A stretch of 64,000 bases of DNA from Haloarchaeobius salinus (GTDB lineage: Archaea > Halobacteriota > Halobacteria > Halobacteriales > Natrialbaceae): contig NZ_JANHAU010000001.1 of NCBI RefSeq assembly GCF_024464185.1, forward strand, positions 682,001-746,000, in the 5' to 3' direction. Positions within the stretch are counted from its first letter, which is position 1. Each line of letters starts with the position of its first letter. Positions 34,963 to 44,069 of the stretch are shown here, one piece after another. The position numbers and the translations under genes were made by a program. Below the pieces are notes generated by a model. The model ran no database searches. It was not told the DNA's origin and was given only the letters and a program-made list of their open reading frames with translations.

Positions 34963-36210
34963 ATGAACCCAGGCGACCGCGTCCGCGTCGAGCGGGCGGA
35001 CAGAGAGTACGAGGGCGTGTTGCTCCCGTCGTCGACGGCCGACCAGCTCGTCGTGAAGCTCGACGGCGGCTACAACGTCGGTATCGAGCGCGAGGGGGCC
35101 GAGACCGAGGTGCTGGAATCGGACGTGTACCAGATCGATGCGGCAGGGGACGAGACGGCGTCGTCGGCGGTGGAGTTCGACGAGGACCTGCCCACCGTCG
35201 CGCTCATCTCGACGGGTGGCACCATCGCGTCGACGGTGGACTACCGCACCGGCGCGGTGACCGCACGCTTCGACGCCGAGGACGTGCTGCGTGCCGTGCC
35301 GGACCTGGCGGGCCGGGCGAACTACCGGGGTCGGGTCGTCGCGAACATCCTCTCCGAGAACATGGAGGTACCCATCTGGCGGGACCTCGCCGAGGCCGTC
35401 CACGAGGAGATCGAGAACGGGGCCGACGGCGTGGTCGTGATGCACGGCACCGACACGATGCAGTTCTCGGCGTCGGCGCTCTCCTTTATGCTCGACACGC
35501 CGGTCCCCATCGTCTTCACCGGCAGCCAGCGCTCGGCCGACCGGCCGTCCTCGGACAACGTGATGAACGCGGTCTGTGCCGTCGAGGCGGCGAAGGCCGA
35601 CGCCGCGGAGGTCATGGTCTGCATGCACGCCACAGAGAGCGACGACGTCTGTGCGCTCCACCGCGGGACCCGCGTCCGGAAGAACCACACCTCGCGCCGG
35701 GACGCCTTCGAGACCGTCGGCGCGGAGCCGCTCGGAACCGTGGACTACGACACCGAGACGGTCGCGTTCCACGGCGAGTACGAGGAGCGCGGCGCGACCG
35801 ACCTCGACATCCAGCCGGACCTCGCCGAGGACGTCGAGCTGGTGAAGTTCACGCCCGGGATGGACCCCGCGTTCTTCGAGGCCTGCGAGGGCAAATCCGG
35901 CCTCGTCATCGAGGGCACCGGGCTCGGACACGTCCACAGCGACCGCATCGAGCAGCTGGAGTCGCTGGTCGACGACGGCACGACCGTCGTGATGACCAGC
36001 CAGTGCATCGAGGGCCGGGTCTGCGACCGCGTGTACGACACCGGCCGCGACCTGCTCGACGCGGGCGTCGTGGAGGGCGAGGACATGCTCCCCGGCACCG
36101 CGAAGGTGAAGCTGATGTGGGCGCTCGCGAACGCCGACGACGTGGCGAAGACGATGCGGACGCCGCTGGCCGGCGAGATAACCGAGCAGTCGCGGCCGTG
36201 GCAGGCGTGA
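34963..36210 (+). CDS. gatD: Glu-tRNA(Gln) amidotransferase subunit D
   Basis: GatD, with GatE (not in this window), converts Glu-tRNA(Gln) to Gln-tRNA(Gln) by releasing ammonia from glutamine. The 415-residue protein has an N-terminal beta-barrel AnPSA-like domain (NPGDRVRVERADREYEGVLLP) and then an asparaginase-like domain. The latter carries VALISTGGTIASTVDYRTG (about residues 83-101) and VVMHGTDTMQFSASALSFM (about 159-177) with the catalytic Thr pair, and Lys/Asp in the FTGSQRSADRPSSDN region. It is followed 2 bp later by the GNAT gene. Confidence 0.95.
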   Translation: MNPGDRVRVERADREYEGVLLPSSTADQLVVKLDGGYNVGIEREGAETEVLESDVYQIDAAGDETASSAVEFDEDLPTVALISTGGTIASTVDYRTGAVTARFDAEDVLRAVPDLAGRANYRGRVVANILSENMEVPIWRDLAEAVHEEIENGADGVVVMHGTDTMQFSASALSFMLDTPVPIVFTGSQRSADRPSSDNVMNAVCAVEAAKADAAEVMVCMHATESDDVCALHRGTRVRKNHTSRRDAFETVGAEPLGTVDYDTETVAFHGEYEERGATDLDIQPDLAEDVELVKFTPGMDPAFFEACEGKSGLVIEGTGLGHVHSDRIEQLESLVDDGTTVVMTSQCIEGRVCDRVYDTGRDLLDAGVVEGEDMLPGTAKVKLMWALANADDVAKTMRTPLAGEITEQSRPWQA

Positions 36211-36212
36211 CG

Positions 36213-37163
36213 ATGGACATCGACCGCCGCGCGGACGTCACCTACCGCCGCGCCACGCCCGAGGACCACGACGACGTCGTCGCGTTCACCAGCGACACCT
36301 GGGCCGACCGCGACGGGAGCGACTACATCCCGCGCATCTACCACGACTGGATCGAGACCGAGGACGAGTACGACGAGCAGTTCACCTGCGTCGCCGCGGT
36401 CGACGGAACGGTCGTCTCCATCGCCCAGACCGTCCTCCTCTCCGAGCGCGAGGCCTGGTGCCAGGGGATGCGCACCCACCCCGACTACCGCGGCGTCGGC
36501 ATCGGCCTGGAACTGACCCACGAGATGTGGGACTGGGCGCGCGAGCAGGGCGCGACCGTCGCCCGGAACATGGTGTTCTCGTGGAACGTCATGGGGCTGG
36601 GCCACTCCCGCGGCGTCGGCTTCGCCCCCGAGACCGAGTTCCGCTGGCTCGAACCCGAGCCCGACGCCGACGCCGAGGGACCCCTCGGGGTCACCGACGA
36701 CCCGAACGCCGCCTGGAGCTACTGGACCGACTGCGGCGCGCGCGACCACCTCGCGGGACTCGGCCTCGCGATGGACGAGTCGTGGTCCGTCGTCGAGCTC
36801 ACCCCCCAGCTCTTCGAGCGCGCCGCCGACGAGACGGCCCTGGCCGCCGTCACCTCCGGGGACGGCACCCGCGGCGTCACCTACCGCGTCCGCGACTACG
36901 AGCGCGAGGACGACGACGGCGAGAGCTACCACATGGCCGAGTACGGCGTCGCCGCCTGGGACGACATCGACGCGGCGAGAACGCTGGTCGCCGCCATCCG
37001 GCGCGACGCCGCCGACATCGGTGCCGACCGGATTCGCGTCCTCATCCCGGAGACCGTCGACTACGTCAGCGACGGCTCCCTGCTCCGCTCGGGCATCTCT
37101 GACGAACCCGATTTCGTGATGGCCGCGGACCTGACCGCCGACTACCGCGAGAACCACGGCTAG
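36213..37163 (+). CDS. GNAT family acetyltransferase
   Basis: This 316-residue protein has a GNAT fold. Motif A, YRGVGIGLELTHEM (about residues 92-105), contains the acetyl-CoA-binding RxxGIGxxL. It is preceded by strands with FTCVAAVDGTVVSIAQ and MRTHPD. The C-terminal half (RRDAADIGADRIRVLIPETVDYV) looks like a second, degenerate GNAT lobe. The substrate is unknown. The start at 36213 is 2 bp after the gatD stop and an ORF start is available at GTG 36206 too. It is probably cotranscribed with gatD. Confidence 0.82.
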   Translation: MDIDRRADVTYRRATPEDHDDVVAFTSDTWADRDGSDYIPRIYHDWIETEDEYDEQFTCVAAVDGTVVSIAQTVLLSEREAWCQGMRTHPDYRGVGIGLELTHEMWDWAREQGATVARNMVFSWNVMGLGHSRGVGFAPETEFRWLEPEPDADAEGPLGVTDDPNAAWSYWTDCGARDHLAGLGLAMDESWSVVELTPQLFERAADETALAAVTSGDGTRGVTYRVRDYEREDDDGESYHMAEYGVAAWDDIDAARTLVAAIRRDAADIGADRIRVLIPETVDYVSDGSLLRSGISDEPDFVMAADLTADYRENHG

Positions 37164-37185
37164 TCGCTGGATCTCGTTTTCTCAT

Positions 37186-37591
37186 CAGCCGGCAGGCGCG
37201 CGGCTGTGCTGCGTGTCGAGCACCGCGAGACCGCAGCACGAACTCGTGCGAGGTCTTCGGGAGTGCGAGCGACCGAAGGCTTGTGAGAGCTTGCTCTCAC
37301 AGTGGATGAGCGAGGGAGCCTGCGACCGAGCGAAGAGGCTGGGGAGCCGTGAGGTGCGGAACGGTTGCGGTCGGGGGTCCCCGTGAGCGAGCCTGCGAGC
37401 GAACGGGGGCTCGTCGGACCGCAGGTCCGACGGTGGGACTGAAAGGGGCGGCCGTCTCGACGGAGGCGGCCGAAGCAAGCACCGCAGGCACGAGGAGCGG
37501 TCACGAGACGCTCGCGTCTCGTGAGCCCACCGGAAATCTCCGATTTCCGGGGACGCAGCGAGGCCCCCGAGTCGAGACGGCGGGGGCTTTC
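37186..37591 (+). repeat. Palindromic intergenic element, copy F (406 bp, longest)
   Basis: Copy F runs from hairpin CAGCCGGCAGGCGCGCGGCT to CTTTC on the plus strand. Key parts are GGTGGGACTGAAAG (ending 37445), arm GCCGTCTCGAC at 37451-37461 pairing with GTCGAGACGGC at 37571-37581, and GAAAG 37441-37445 pairing with CTTTC 37587-37591. These enclose 5-base internal segments GGGCG and GGGGG. Cassette P (37378-37433) precedes the box, and the 63-bp cassette identical to copy B's sits at 37492-37554 inside the loop. It lies between the GNAT and SAMP1 genes. Confidence 0.8.
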
Positions 37592-37658
37592 GAGATGGTT
37601 CCAGTCCTCAGTCAGTCGTCTACCGAGTCGCATCTCGAACTACCAGAACCCTCTGAAT

Positions 37659-37961
37659 CTAGCCGCCACTCACGGGCGGAAACAGCGCCAGCTCCGCACC
37701 CCCACCGAGTTCGGTCGCCAGTCCATCGGCCGTCGTGAACACGTCCACGCCATCCAGGAGGACGTTCACGTCCGGCGCAATGCCGTCGCGGGACGCCGAC
37801 CCGACTTCGTCGTCTGCCAGCACGCGCTCGCGGAGTTCGGGGTGGGCCTCGAAGAGGGCGTCGAGCGCGTCGCCGACGGTCGGGTCGTCGCTCGGGACCC
37901 GGACGACGACCTCGTCGGTGCCGGCGCGCTCCGCGATGTCCGCGAACAGCTTCCACTGCAT
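37659..37961 (-). CDS. samp1: SAMP1-like ubiquitin-fold small archaeal modifier protein
   Basis: SAMPs are ubiquitin-like proteins attached to lysines by an E1-like UbaA, and also act in molybdopterin or tRNA sulphur transfer. The 100-residue protein starts MQWKLFADIAERAGTDEVVV, has a beta-grasp pattern with VGDALDALFEAHPELRERVL and NVLLDGVD, and ends in the diglycine tail LALFPPVSGG needed for conjugation. It lies 20 bp after the TrkA-C gene and is probably cotranscribed with it. Confidence 0.92.
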   Translation of the reverse strand: MQWKLFADIAERAGTDEVVVRVPSDDPTVGDALDALFEAHPELRERVLADDEVGSASRDGIAPDVNVLLDGVDVFTTADGLATELGGGAELALFPPVSGG

Positions 37962-37981
37962 GAGAGTACCGTACGACGCCG

Positions 37982-39172
37982 TCAGGAAAGCGGTTTCGCC
38001 TCCTCCCCGCGGGCGCGGGCCTCGAAGCGCCGGAGCGCCTCGGGGCGTTCGACGACGTACAGCGTCGAGCCCGCGAGGAGTTCGGTGCCCCGGGGTGGCG
38101 TCGCGGTGACCCCGCCGTCGGGGCCGCGGATGGCCGCCAGCGTCACGTCCAGGTCGCCGACGCGCCTGCCGACGAGCTCGCTCCCCTCTGCGAGTTCGAC
38201 CGCGCCCATCGTCTCGTCGGCGGCGCGCAGCAGCGACGCGAACTCCCGGTCGGCGGCGGGCTCGGTCGGGAGCGTGACGAGCCGGTACGTCGTCGCGTCG
38301 TCGAGCGTTTCGGCGTCGGTCTCGTCGACGGCGAGCGTGACCACGTCCTTCTCGGTCGTCGCCCGGAGCTCGCCGGTCGCGCGCCGGACCAGCCCCTCCT
38401 CGGCGGTGCGCTCCCAGAGCTGCACGACGTCGCCGGGACTGGCTGCGTTGGCGGGGTCGGCGGTCACGGCGACGGCGACGGTGCCGGGCGCGAGCGTCGG
38501 GCCGAGCCCGGCCGCGCGGGACCCCACCGCGAGGTAGTCGACGCTGCCGTCGGCCTCCAGCTCCACGTCGACGTGGCCGACACCGTAGTCGTCCTTCAGC
38601 CGGGTGACGACCCGGTCGTGCAGGTCAGCGACGGTGATGCGCCGCGGGAAGACAAACGTCGTGCCCGCGAGCTCCTCCTTCACCTCGGGTTCGACCGGGT
38701 CGTAGCCGTCGATGTCGTCGATGTCGTCGGGGAGCGTGACGGTGACGACCCGCCCGACCGCACGCACGAGCTGGGAGACCTCGCGGTCGAGTTTCGCCGT
38801 CCCGGTCACGGCGAAGGCGTTCGACGCGAAACTGTCGCCGATACGACGACCGAGTCCGGTGCCGAACGCGGCGGCGACGAACGTCGCGACGGTGACGAGA
38901 GCGGTCGTCTCGGCCGGCAGACCGTCCCGACCGGGCTGCATGACGAGCTTGAGCGTCTCCTCCGTGTTGAGCACGAGGGCGACGGCGCTGACCCCGAGCA
39001 GGATGGAGACCCCCTCCGGGACCCGCTCGCGGGTGTACCAGCGGTAGACGACGGCGGCGACGAGCGAGATCGCCGTCGCCAGTCCCGTGAGTGCGGCGAT
39101 GCGTGCGGTCTCGGCGACGGGGTCGAACGAGCCGAGATCGACCTGCGCGACGACGAACGTCTCGACCGTCAC
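37982..39172 (-). CDS. TrkA-C domain membrane protein (second gene of the pair)
   Basis: This 396-residue protein has three N-terminal membrane helices and a soluble part of about 300 residues. TrkA-C-like segments appear near the C terminus (GSELVGRRVGDLDVTLAAIRG, then GTELLAGSTLYVVERPEALRRF). TrkA-C (RCK_C) domains bind nucleotides or ions and regulate K+ transport or other transporters. It is encoded with its paralogue, which it overlaps by 4 bp, and the SAMP1 gene follows. A GTG start at 39172 is implied by the GTGA overlap. Confidence 0.8.
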   Translation of the reverse strand: MTVETFVVAQVDLGSFDPVAETARIAALTGLATAISLVAAVVYRWYTRERVPEGVSILLGVSAVALVLNTEETLKLVMQPGRDGLPAETTALVTVATFVAAAFGTGLGRRIGDSFASNAFAVTGTAKLDREVSQLVRAVGRVVTVTLPDDIDDIDGYDPVEPEVKEELAGTTFVFPRRITVADLHDRVVTRLKDDYGVGHVDVELEADGSVDYLAVGSRAAGLGPTLAPGTVAVAVTADPANAASPGDVVQLWERTAEEGLVRRATGELRATTEKDVVTLAVDETDAETLDDATTYRLVTLPTEPAADREFASLLRAADETMGAVELAEGSELVGRRVGDLDVTLAAIRGPDGGVTATPPRGTELLAGSTLYVVERPEALRRFEARARGEEAKPLS

Positions 39173-40428
39173 GCGACCACCTCCGTGAACGCCGCGAGCG
39201 CGGCCTGCCGGCCGACGACGAACAGCTCGTCGCCGGCGGACAGTTCGGCGTCGCCGCGCGGCGAGAACGACCAGCGACGGTCGCCACTGGTCTCGTCGGG
39301 TGGGTGCCGGAGCGCGAGGACGGTCACGTCGTAGCTGTCGCGGATTGTCGCCGCCCCGATGGTCGTCCCGTCGAGCGGGCCGTCCGCGCGCACGGACACC
39401 TTCTGGAACCGCCGCCCGGAGCGACGCAGGAGCGAGACGAGCTCGAACTCGCGGCGGGTCCCACGGGAGGTGACCGCGACCTGTGCCCGGTCGACGTCGA
39501 GCAACGTCCGGGCCTGCTCGCGGGTGACCGCGGCCGTGAGGCGGCCCTCGCCGCCGGTCGTCGTCGGTGCGGTCGTCGGGGGGATCGGTACCTCCTCGGT
39601 CCCGCCGTCGGTCGCCACGCCGCCTCCATCGCCGGGCGGGTCCGGCTTCGGCGGCGCTGGTGGCTTCGACCCGTCGCTCTTCGCGCTCAGGAGCATGCCC
39701 GCGACCCGCGTCTCGTCCGTCCGGATGACGACGGAGTCACCCCGCGCCGCACCGGTCGGCAGCAGTGCGGACACCGATACCGCGCGCTTGCCCGGTGGAA
39801 CCCGTCGGGAGAGCCCGCTCGCGGGTGGGGCGGCCGCGATGGTCGCCCGGCCCTGCGTGTCGAGTGTCACCGCCGCGTCCGCGAGGTCGTATTCGGTCTT
39901 GAGCCGGTCGACGAGCCGGCTCTCCAGTTCGGCCAGCGGGAGGTCCGCCGGGAGCGCCCACGAGCCCTCGCTGATCGTCCGTCGGAGTTCCGTGGGCAGC
40001 GGCGGGTACCCCTCCATGTCCCGGACGGGGCCGACCGGCCGTAGCGTCACCTTGCCGACGCCGCCGACGATGTCGACCACGTCCGCGGAGATGTTGCGCC
40101 GGCGGAGCGACGCGAGCGTCACCCGCTTGGGCATCGACACGCCGAGCCTGTCGCCCTGGCTGTGCGCCCACAGCGAGAGCATCATGATGACGACGACCGC
40201 GACGAGCAGCCGGGGCGAACTCGACACCGTCGGGTCGAGCAGCCCCATCAGTCCGCCGTTGACCCCCGCGATGGCGACTGACAGCACCACCACCCCGAGC
40301 CCGGGGAGGGTGACGCCCGTGACGTACTTGAACAGGAACCCGAGCGTGCCCGAGACGAGTGCGGGGATGATTCCCGTGAGCAGCCCGAGGTAGATGCCGT
40401 AGAGAACTTCGACGGGAAGCGATGCCAT
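39169..40428 (-). CDS. TrkA-C domain membrane protein (first gene of the pair)
   Basis: This 419-residue paralogue of the next gene starts with three membrane helices (LYGIYLGLLTGIIPALVSG, GLGVVVLSVAIAGVNGGLMG, LVAVVVIMMLSLWAHSQG). It has two soluble TrkA-C-like regions separated by a Pro-rich, Thr-rich linker (PPAPPKPDPPGDGGG), ending GDAELSAGDELFVVGRQAALAAF. The two proteins together may form a regulator of an ion transporter. The gene is the first of a three-gene unit ending in samp1, and its upstream gap (40429-40535) is shared with the divergent K+ channel gene. Confidence 0.8.
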   Translation of the reverse strand: MASLPVEVLYGIYLGLLTGIIPALVSGTLGFLFKYVTGVTLPGLGVVVLSVAIAGVNGGLMGLLDPTVSSSPRLLVAVVVIMMLSLWAHSQGDRLGVSMPKRVTLASLRRRNISADVVDIVGGVGKVTLRPVGPVRDMEGYPPLPTELRRTISEGSWALPADLPLAELESRLVDRLKTEYDLADAAVTLDTQGRATIAAAPPASGLSRRVPPGKRAVSVSALLPTGAARGDSVVIRTDETRVAGMLLSAKSDGSKPPAPPKPDPPGDGGGVATDGGTEEVPIPPTTAPTTTGGEGRLTAAVTREQARTLLDVDRAQVAVTSRGTRREFELVSLLRRSGRRFQKVSVRADGPLDGTTIGAATIRDSYDVTVLALRHPPDETSGDRRWSFSPRGDAELSAGDELFVVGRQAALAAFTEVVA

Positions 40429-40535
40429 GTCCCTGCCCTCGGAGGCCGACGGTAAATCGGTGTCGCCGACGGAGGTGCCTGCCCGGACACTCCGACACCG
40501 CGAGCCTTTTCAGCCATCCCGTCCACTCCCGGCGT

Positions 40536-41723
40536 ATGGGACTGCTGGGTCGGTGGACGGGCGCACGCCTCACGGTGACGCTCACCGGTGTCTCGGCGGT
40601 GCTCTCCATCGCGACGGGCATCGCGAACATCGGGGCCGGTCGGACCGGGCCGCTCTCGCCGTACGTTCCCGAGGCAGTCCAGCAGACCGCCGGGTTCACC
40701 GGGACGATGACCGGCTTCCTGCTGCTGTTGAGCGCCTACGCACTCCGACGGCGACGACGCGGCGCGCTGTACTCGGCACTGCTGTTGCTCCCCCTGACCG
40801 CCATCCAGGGCGTCATCCAGTCGAGCCTGTACTCCTACCCGCTGGTGGTCGTGTCGGTGGTCGCGCTCCCGGGGTTGCTGCTCAACCGCAAGCGGTTCGA
40901 CCGGAAGTTCTCGCTGTCCACCTCGCAGCTCGCCGCCGGGCTCATCCTCGCCAGCGTGCAGGTCTACGGCACCGTCGGTGCGTACGCACTCCGCGACGAG
41001 TTCCCCGCCATCCGGGAGGGCTCCGCGGGACTGGTCGACGCGTTCTACTACACCATCGTCACCGCGAGCACGGTCGGCTACGGAGACGTGACGCCCGGTC
41101 CGACCTCGACCCAGGGGAAGCTGTTCGGCCTCTCGGTCGTCGTCCTCGGCGTCGTGAGCTTCACGGTCGCGCTGGGGACGCTGCTCGCACCGCTGCTCGA
41201 AGCCCGGTTCCAACGCGCACTTGGGAGAATGACAGAGACACAGCTCGACCTGCTCGAGGACCACGTCATCGTCCTCGGCTACGGGGACCTGACAGAACCG
41301 ATCCTGAACGAACTCACCGACGTCGGCGTCCCGTTCGTCGTCATCGTGCCCGACCAGGCGCGTGCCGCCGAGCTCTCGGACCGCGGGATGAACGTTATCA
41401 CCGCCGACCCGAGCGACGAGGACCCGCTCCGGCGGGCCCAGCTGGCCGACGCCACCGCCGTCGTCACCGCGACGAACAACGACGCCGAGGACGCGCTGGC
41501 GGTGCTGACCGCCCGCCAGCTCCGTCCGGACGTCCGCATCGTCGCGGCGGCGACCGACCGCGAGAACGTCAAGAAGCTCAAGCGCGCCGGCGCGGACACC
41601 GTCATCAGCCCGGCGGCCATCGGCGGCCACCTGCTCGTCGAATCGGCGCTCGGCCGGGCCGACACCGAGGACGTGGCCGGGAAGATACTGGGGGACGAGG
41701 GCACGGAGGACGGGGAGCGGTAG
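40536..41723 (+). CDS. Potassium channel with RCK (TrkA-N) domain
   Basis: This 395-residue protein has about four to six N-terminal membrane helices, then a pore loop and helix with the selectivity-filter signature TASTVGYGDVTPGP (about residues 174-187). The cytosolic TrkA-N domain follows, with a dinucleotide-binding strand HVIVLGYGDLTEPILNEL (about 240-257) and NDAEDALAVLTARQLRPDVRIV. It gates K+ in response to NAD(H) or similar. It is divergent from the TrkA-C pair. The ATG at 40536 begins MGLLGRWTG, before the first helix. Confidence 0.9.
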   Translation: MGLLGRWTGARLTVTLTGVSAVLSIATGIANIGAGRTGPLSPYVPEAVQQTAGFTGTMTGFLLLLSAYALRRRRRGALYSALLLLPLTAIQGVIQSSLYSYPLVVVSVVALPGLLLNRKRFDRKFSLSTSQLAAGLILASVQVYGTVGAYALRDEFPAIREGSAGLVDAFYYTIVTASTVGYGDVTPGPTSTQGKLFGLSVVVLGVVSFTVALGTLLAPLLEARFQRALGRMTETQLDLLEDHVIVLGYGDLTEPILNELTDVGVPFVVIVPDQARAAELSDRGMNVITADPSDEDPLRRAQLADATAVVTATNNDAEDALAVLTARQLRPDVRIVAAATDRENVKKLKRAGADTVISPAAIGGHLLVESALGRADTEDVAGKILGDEGTEDGER

Positions 41724-41742
41724 CGACGACACCGCACTCGCC

Positions 41743-43206
41743 TCACCCGCCCCGGTGGACGATCGCCACGTCGCAGTCCACGTCACGTATCTTCTCGAAC
41801 GTCGGCGGTGCGAGGAAGCGCGAGGCGGCGGTCCGGTCGGTGCTCGCGCCGACGACGACGAGGTCGTGCGACGGCGCGTTCGCGCTGAGGAACCTCTGGA
41901 TGGAGTCCCGCGAGACGCGCGTCTCGAACGTGCCGTCGAACGGCTCGACGAGGTTCAACAGCATGGACTCCGCGCGTCGGCGGTGGCTCTCGGTGTCGAT
42001 GCAGGTGCAGACGCTCACGGTCCCCGCCGCACGCGAGACCCGCTGGGCGAAGTCGAGCATCGCGTGGGCGTTGTCGCCGGGGCGGGCCACCGCGACGAGC
42101 ACCCGCCGCCAGCGGGTCCGCCCCGACACCGACCGGAACGCGACCACGTCGATGGGGTCGTCGAACAGCGATTTGACGAACGGCGAGAGGCTGCCGTGGC
42201 GCTCCTCGTACGGCGTCACGACGAGGTCGCAGTTCGCCTCCGTCGCGGTCTGGAGCACCACGCTGGCGGGGCTGCCGGACTCGCTCGCGACGACGACCTC
42301 GCAGGGGACGCCGACCCTGGTCTGGATACGGCCGGCGAGGCGCTCCAGCCGCATCGCGGCCTGTCCGGCGACCTGTTCCTGTGCCTCGGTCGCCGGATCC
42401 TTCCCGACAGTCTCGTCGACGGCGGTCTCGTCTTCGTCCCGGCGGATGCCCGCCTCGGCCTCGACGATCTCGCTCTCGGCCACCAGGTCGAGCAGGACGA
42501 CCTTCCCCGCGTCGTGGGCGGCCGCGATGCGGGCGGCGAACATCGCCGTCTCGTCGGCGGTCTCGCCACGGACCGGGACGAGCACGTGGTCGTCGCCCTG
42601 CGTCGTCCGGTAGAGGTACTCGGCGCGCCGGTCGTAGAACAGCTCGCGCCAGGCGTAGAACGCCGTGGCGACGAACGCCGTCGAGAGCACGACGCTCAGG
42701 ACGTACTCGCCGCGTGCACCGCCCGTGAGCAGGGTCAACAGCGCGGTCGAGAACGCCGTCGGCTCCTCCAGGTCGAGCGCCCACGTCACCGCACCGGTGA
42801 GGAAGATGCTCACCCCGGCGTCGAGCGCGCTCACCTGCACGCCCGCGCTCGTCGCCCCGCCGACGCCAGCGAGGCCGGTCAGCTCGATGGCGAGGAAGCC
42901 ACACACCGCGCCGGCGGTCATCCCGCCGACGAACTTCGACGGAGAGGCGTACTTCCCCTCCGGGTCCGAGAACAGGGTGTACGTCCCCGAGGCCAGCGGC
43001 GGGAACAGCAGGAACGACAGCAGCGTCGACGCGTTCGAGATGTACGTCACGAGCGTGATGAGCAGCGGGACGAACAGCAGCACCGAGAGGTGCAGCAGGT
43101 TGTTGGTGTGCTCGACCCAGCGCCGGAACTCCCGTAGCTCGCGGCGTTCGACGCGACGGATGCGAGCGGGGAGCCGGTCGAGGCGTGCCCGCAGATCCGA
43201 GAGCAT
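41743..43206 (-). CDS. HPP-domain membrane protein fused to two universal stress domains
   Basis: This 487-residue protein has an N-terminal membrane block of about five helices of the HPP type (PPLASGTYTLFSDPEGKYASPSKFVGGMTAG carries the HPP-like turn as PEGKYASP). Two Usp-like domains follow, from about residues 200-345 (DDHVLVPVRGETADETAMFAARIAA) and 345-487 (RRVLVAVARPGDNAHAML). HPP proteins transport nitrite or related ions in plants. Coupling to Usp domains suggests nucleotide-dependent control. It converges with the K+ channel gene. Confidence 0.83.
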   Translation of the reverse strand: MLSDLRARLDRLPARIRRVERRELREFRRWVEHTNNLLHLSVLLFVPLLITLVTYISNASTLLSFLLFPPLASGTYTLFSDPEGKYASPSKFVGGMTAGAVCGFLAIELTGLAGVGGATSAGVQVSALDAGVSIFLTGAVTWALDLEEPTAFSTALLTLLTGGARGEYVLSVVLSTAFVATAFYAWRELFYDRRAEYLYRTTQGDDHVLVPVRGETADETAMFAARIAAAHDAGKVVLLDLVAESEIVEAEAGIRRDEDETAVDETVGKDPATEAQEQVAGQAAMRLERLAGRIQTRVGVPCEVVVASESGSPASVVLQTATEANCDLVVTPYEERHGSLSPFVKSLFDDPIDVVAFRSVSGRTRWRRVLVAVARPGDNAHAMLDFAQRVSRAAGTVSVCTCIDTESHRRRAESMLLNLVEPFDGTFETRVSRDSIQRFLSANAPSHDLVVVGASTDRTAASRFLAPPTFEKIRDVDCDVAIVHRGG

Positions 43207-43307
43207 GGGACGGCGTTCCCCCGCCAGCGAGAAAACCGTTCTGTCGTCCGGGGACCGCGTCCCCCGGTAGCCGACCGCTTTTGCCGCCGTCGACCCAACG
43301 CTCCGCC

Positions 43308-44042
43308 ATGGCCGCCGTCGACCACGACGACCCCGTCGCCCTCGCCGCCGCCTTCCTCCGCGCGGTGAGGACGGGTGGAGCGACGCGGGAGCTCCGCCGG
43401 ACGCTCGCCGACTTCGACGACGTGGTGCTCGCCCGGCGGCTCGGCAGCGACGCCCTCCGGACCGCCTTCTGGCTGGACGTGTACAACGGCTACGCGCAGT
43501 ACCTCCTCGAATCGGACCCCGACCTGTGGCAGAAGCGCCGGCTCCCGCCGACCCGGCCCATCTTCACCGACGAGCTGTTCACCGTCGCCGGACACGAACT
43601 GAGTCTCGACGACGTGGAACACGGCATCCTCCGTGGCTCGCGGTCCGGCGTCGGGCTGGGCTACCTGCCCCGGGTCCGGGTCGACGGCTTCGAGCGCCGG
43701 CACCGCGTCGACGAGCCGGACCCACGCATCCACTTCGCGCTGAACTGCGGTGCCGCCTCGTGCCCGCCCGTCGCGGTGTACACCCGCGACGGCGTCGACG
43801 ACGAGCTCGATTCCGCGACGGCATCGTACCTGGGGACGGAGTGCAGCTACGACGCTGGCGCGACCGTCGTGTGCGTCCCGAAGCTGTTCTCGTGGTACCG
43901 CGGCGACTTCGGCGGGAAGTCGGGTGTGGTGCGGTTCCTGAAGCGGTACGGCGTGGTTCCCGAGGACGCGTCGCCGTCGCTGGCGTACGCCGACTACGAC
44001 TGGTCGATGAAGCTCGGCGAGTTCGTCGAGCTGGAGGCGTAG
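43308..44042 (+). CDS. DUF547 family protein
   Basis: This 244-residue protein has the DUF547 pattern RTAFWLDVYNGYAQYLLE (about residues 47-64), ARPI-type FTDELFTVAGHELSLDDVEHGILRG (about 83-107) and IHFALNCGAASCPPVAVYT (about 139-157), with a conserved Cys pair. DUF547 folds resemble transglutaminase-like proteins, and a Cys/His-based activity is conceivable but untested. The ATG at 43308 gives MAAVDHDD; the upstream frame is Pro-rich and rejected. The divergent HPP gene shares the 101-bp gap. Confidence 0.82.
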   Translation: MAAVDHDDPVALAAAFLRAVRTGGATRELRRTLADFDDVVLARRLGSDALRTAFWLDVYNGYAQYLLESDPDLWQKRRLPPTRPIFTDELFTVAGHELSLDDVEHGILRGSRSGVGLGYLPRVRVDGFERRHRVDEPDPRIHFALNCGAASCPPVAVYTRDGVDDELDSATASYLGTECSYDAGATVVCVPKLFSWYRGDFGGKSGVVRFLKRYGVVPEDASPSLAYADYDWSMKLGEFVELEA

Positions 44043-44069
44043 CCCCCGAGAACGAAGGTGTGAGACGCC

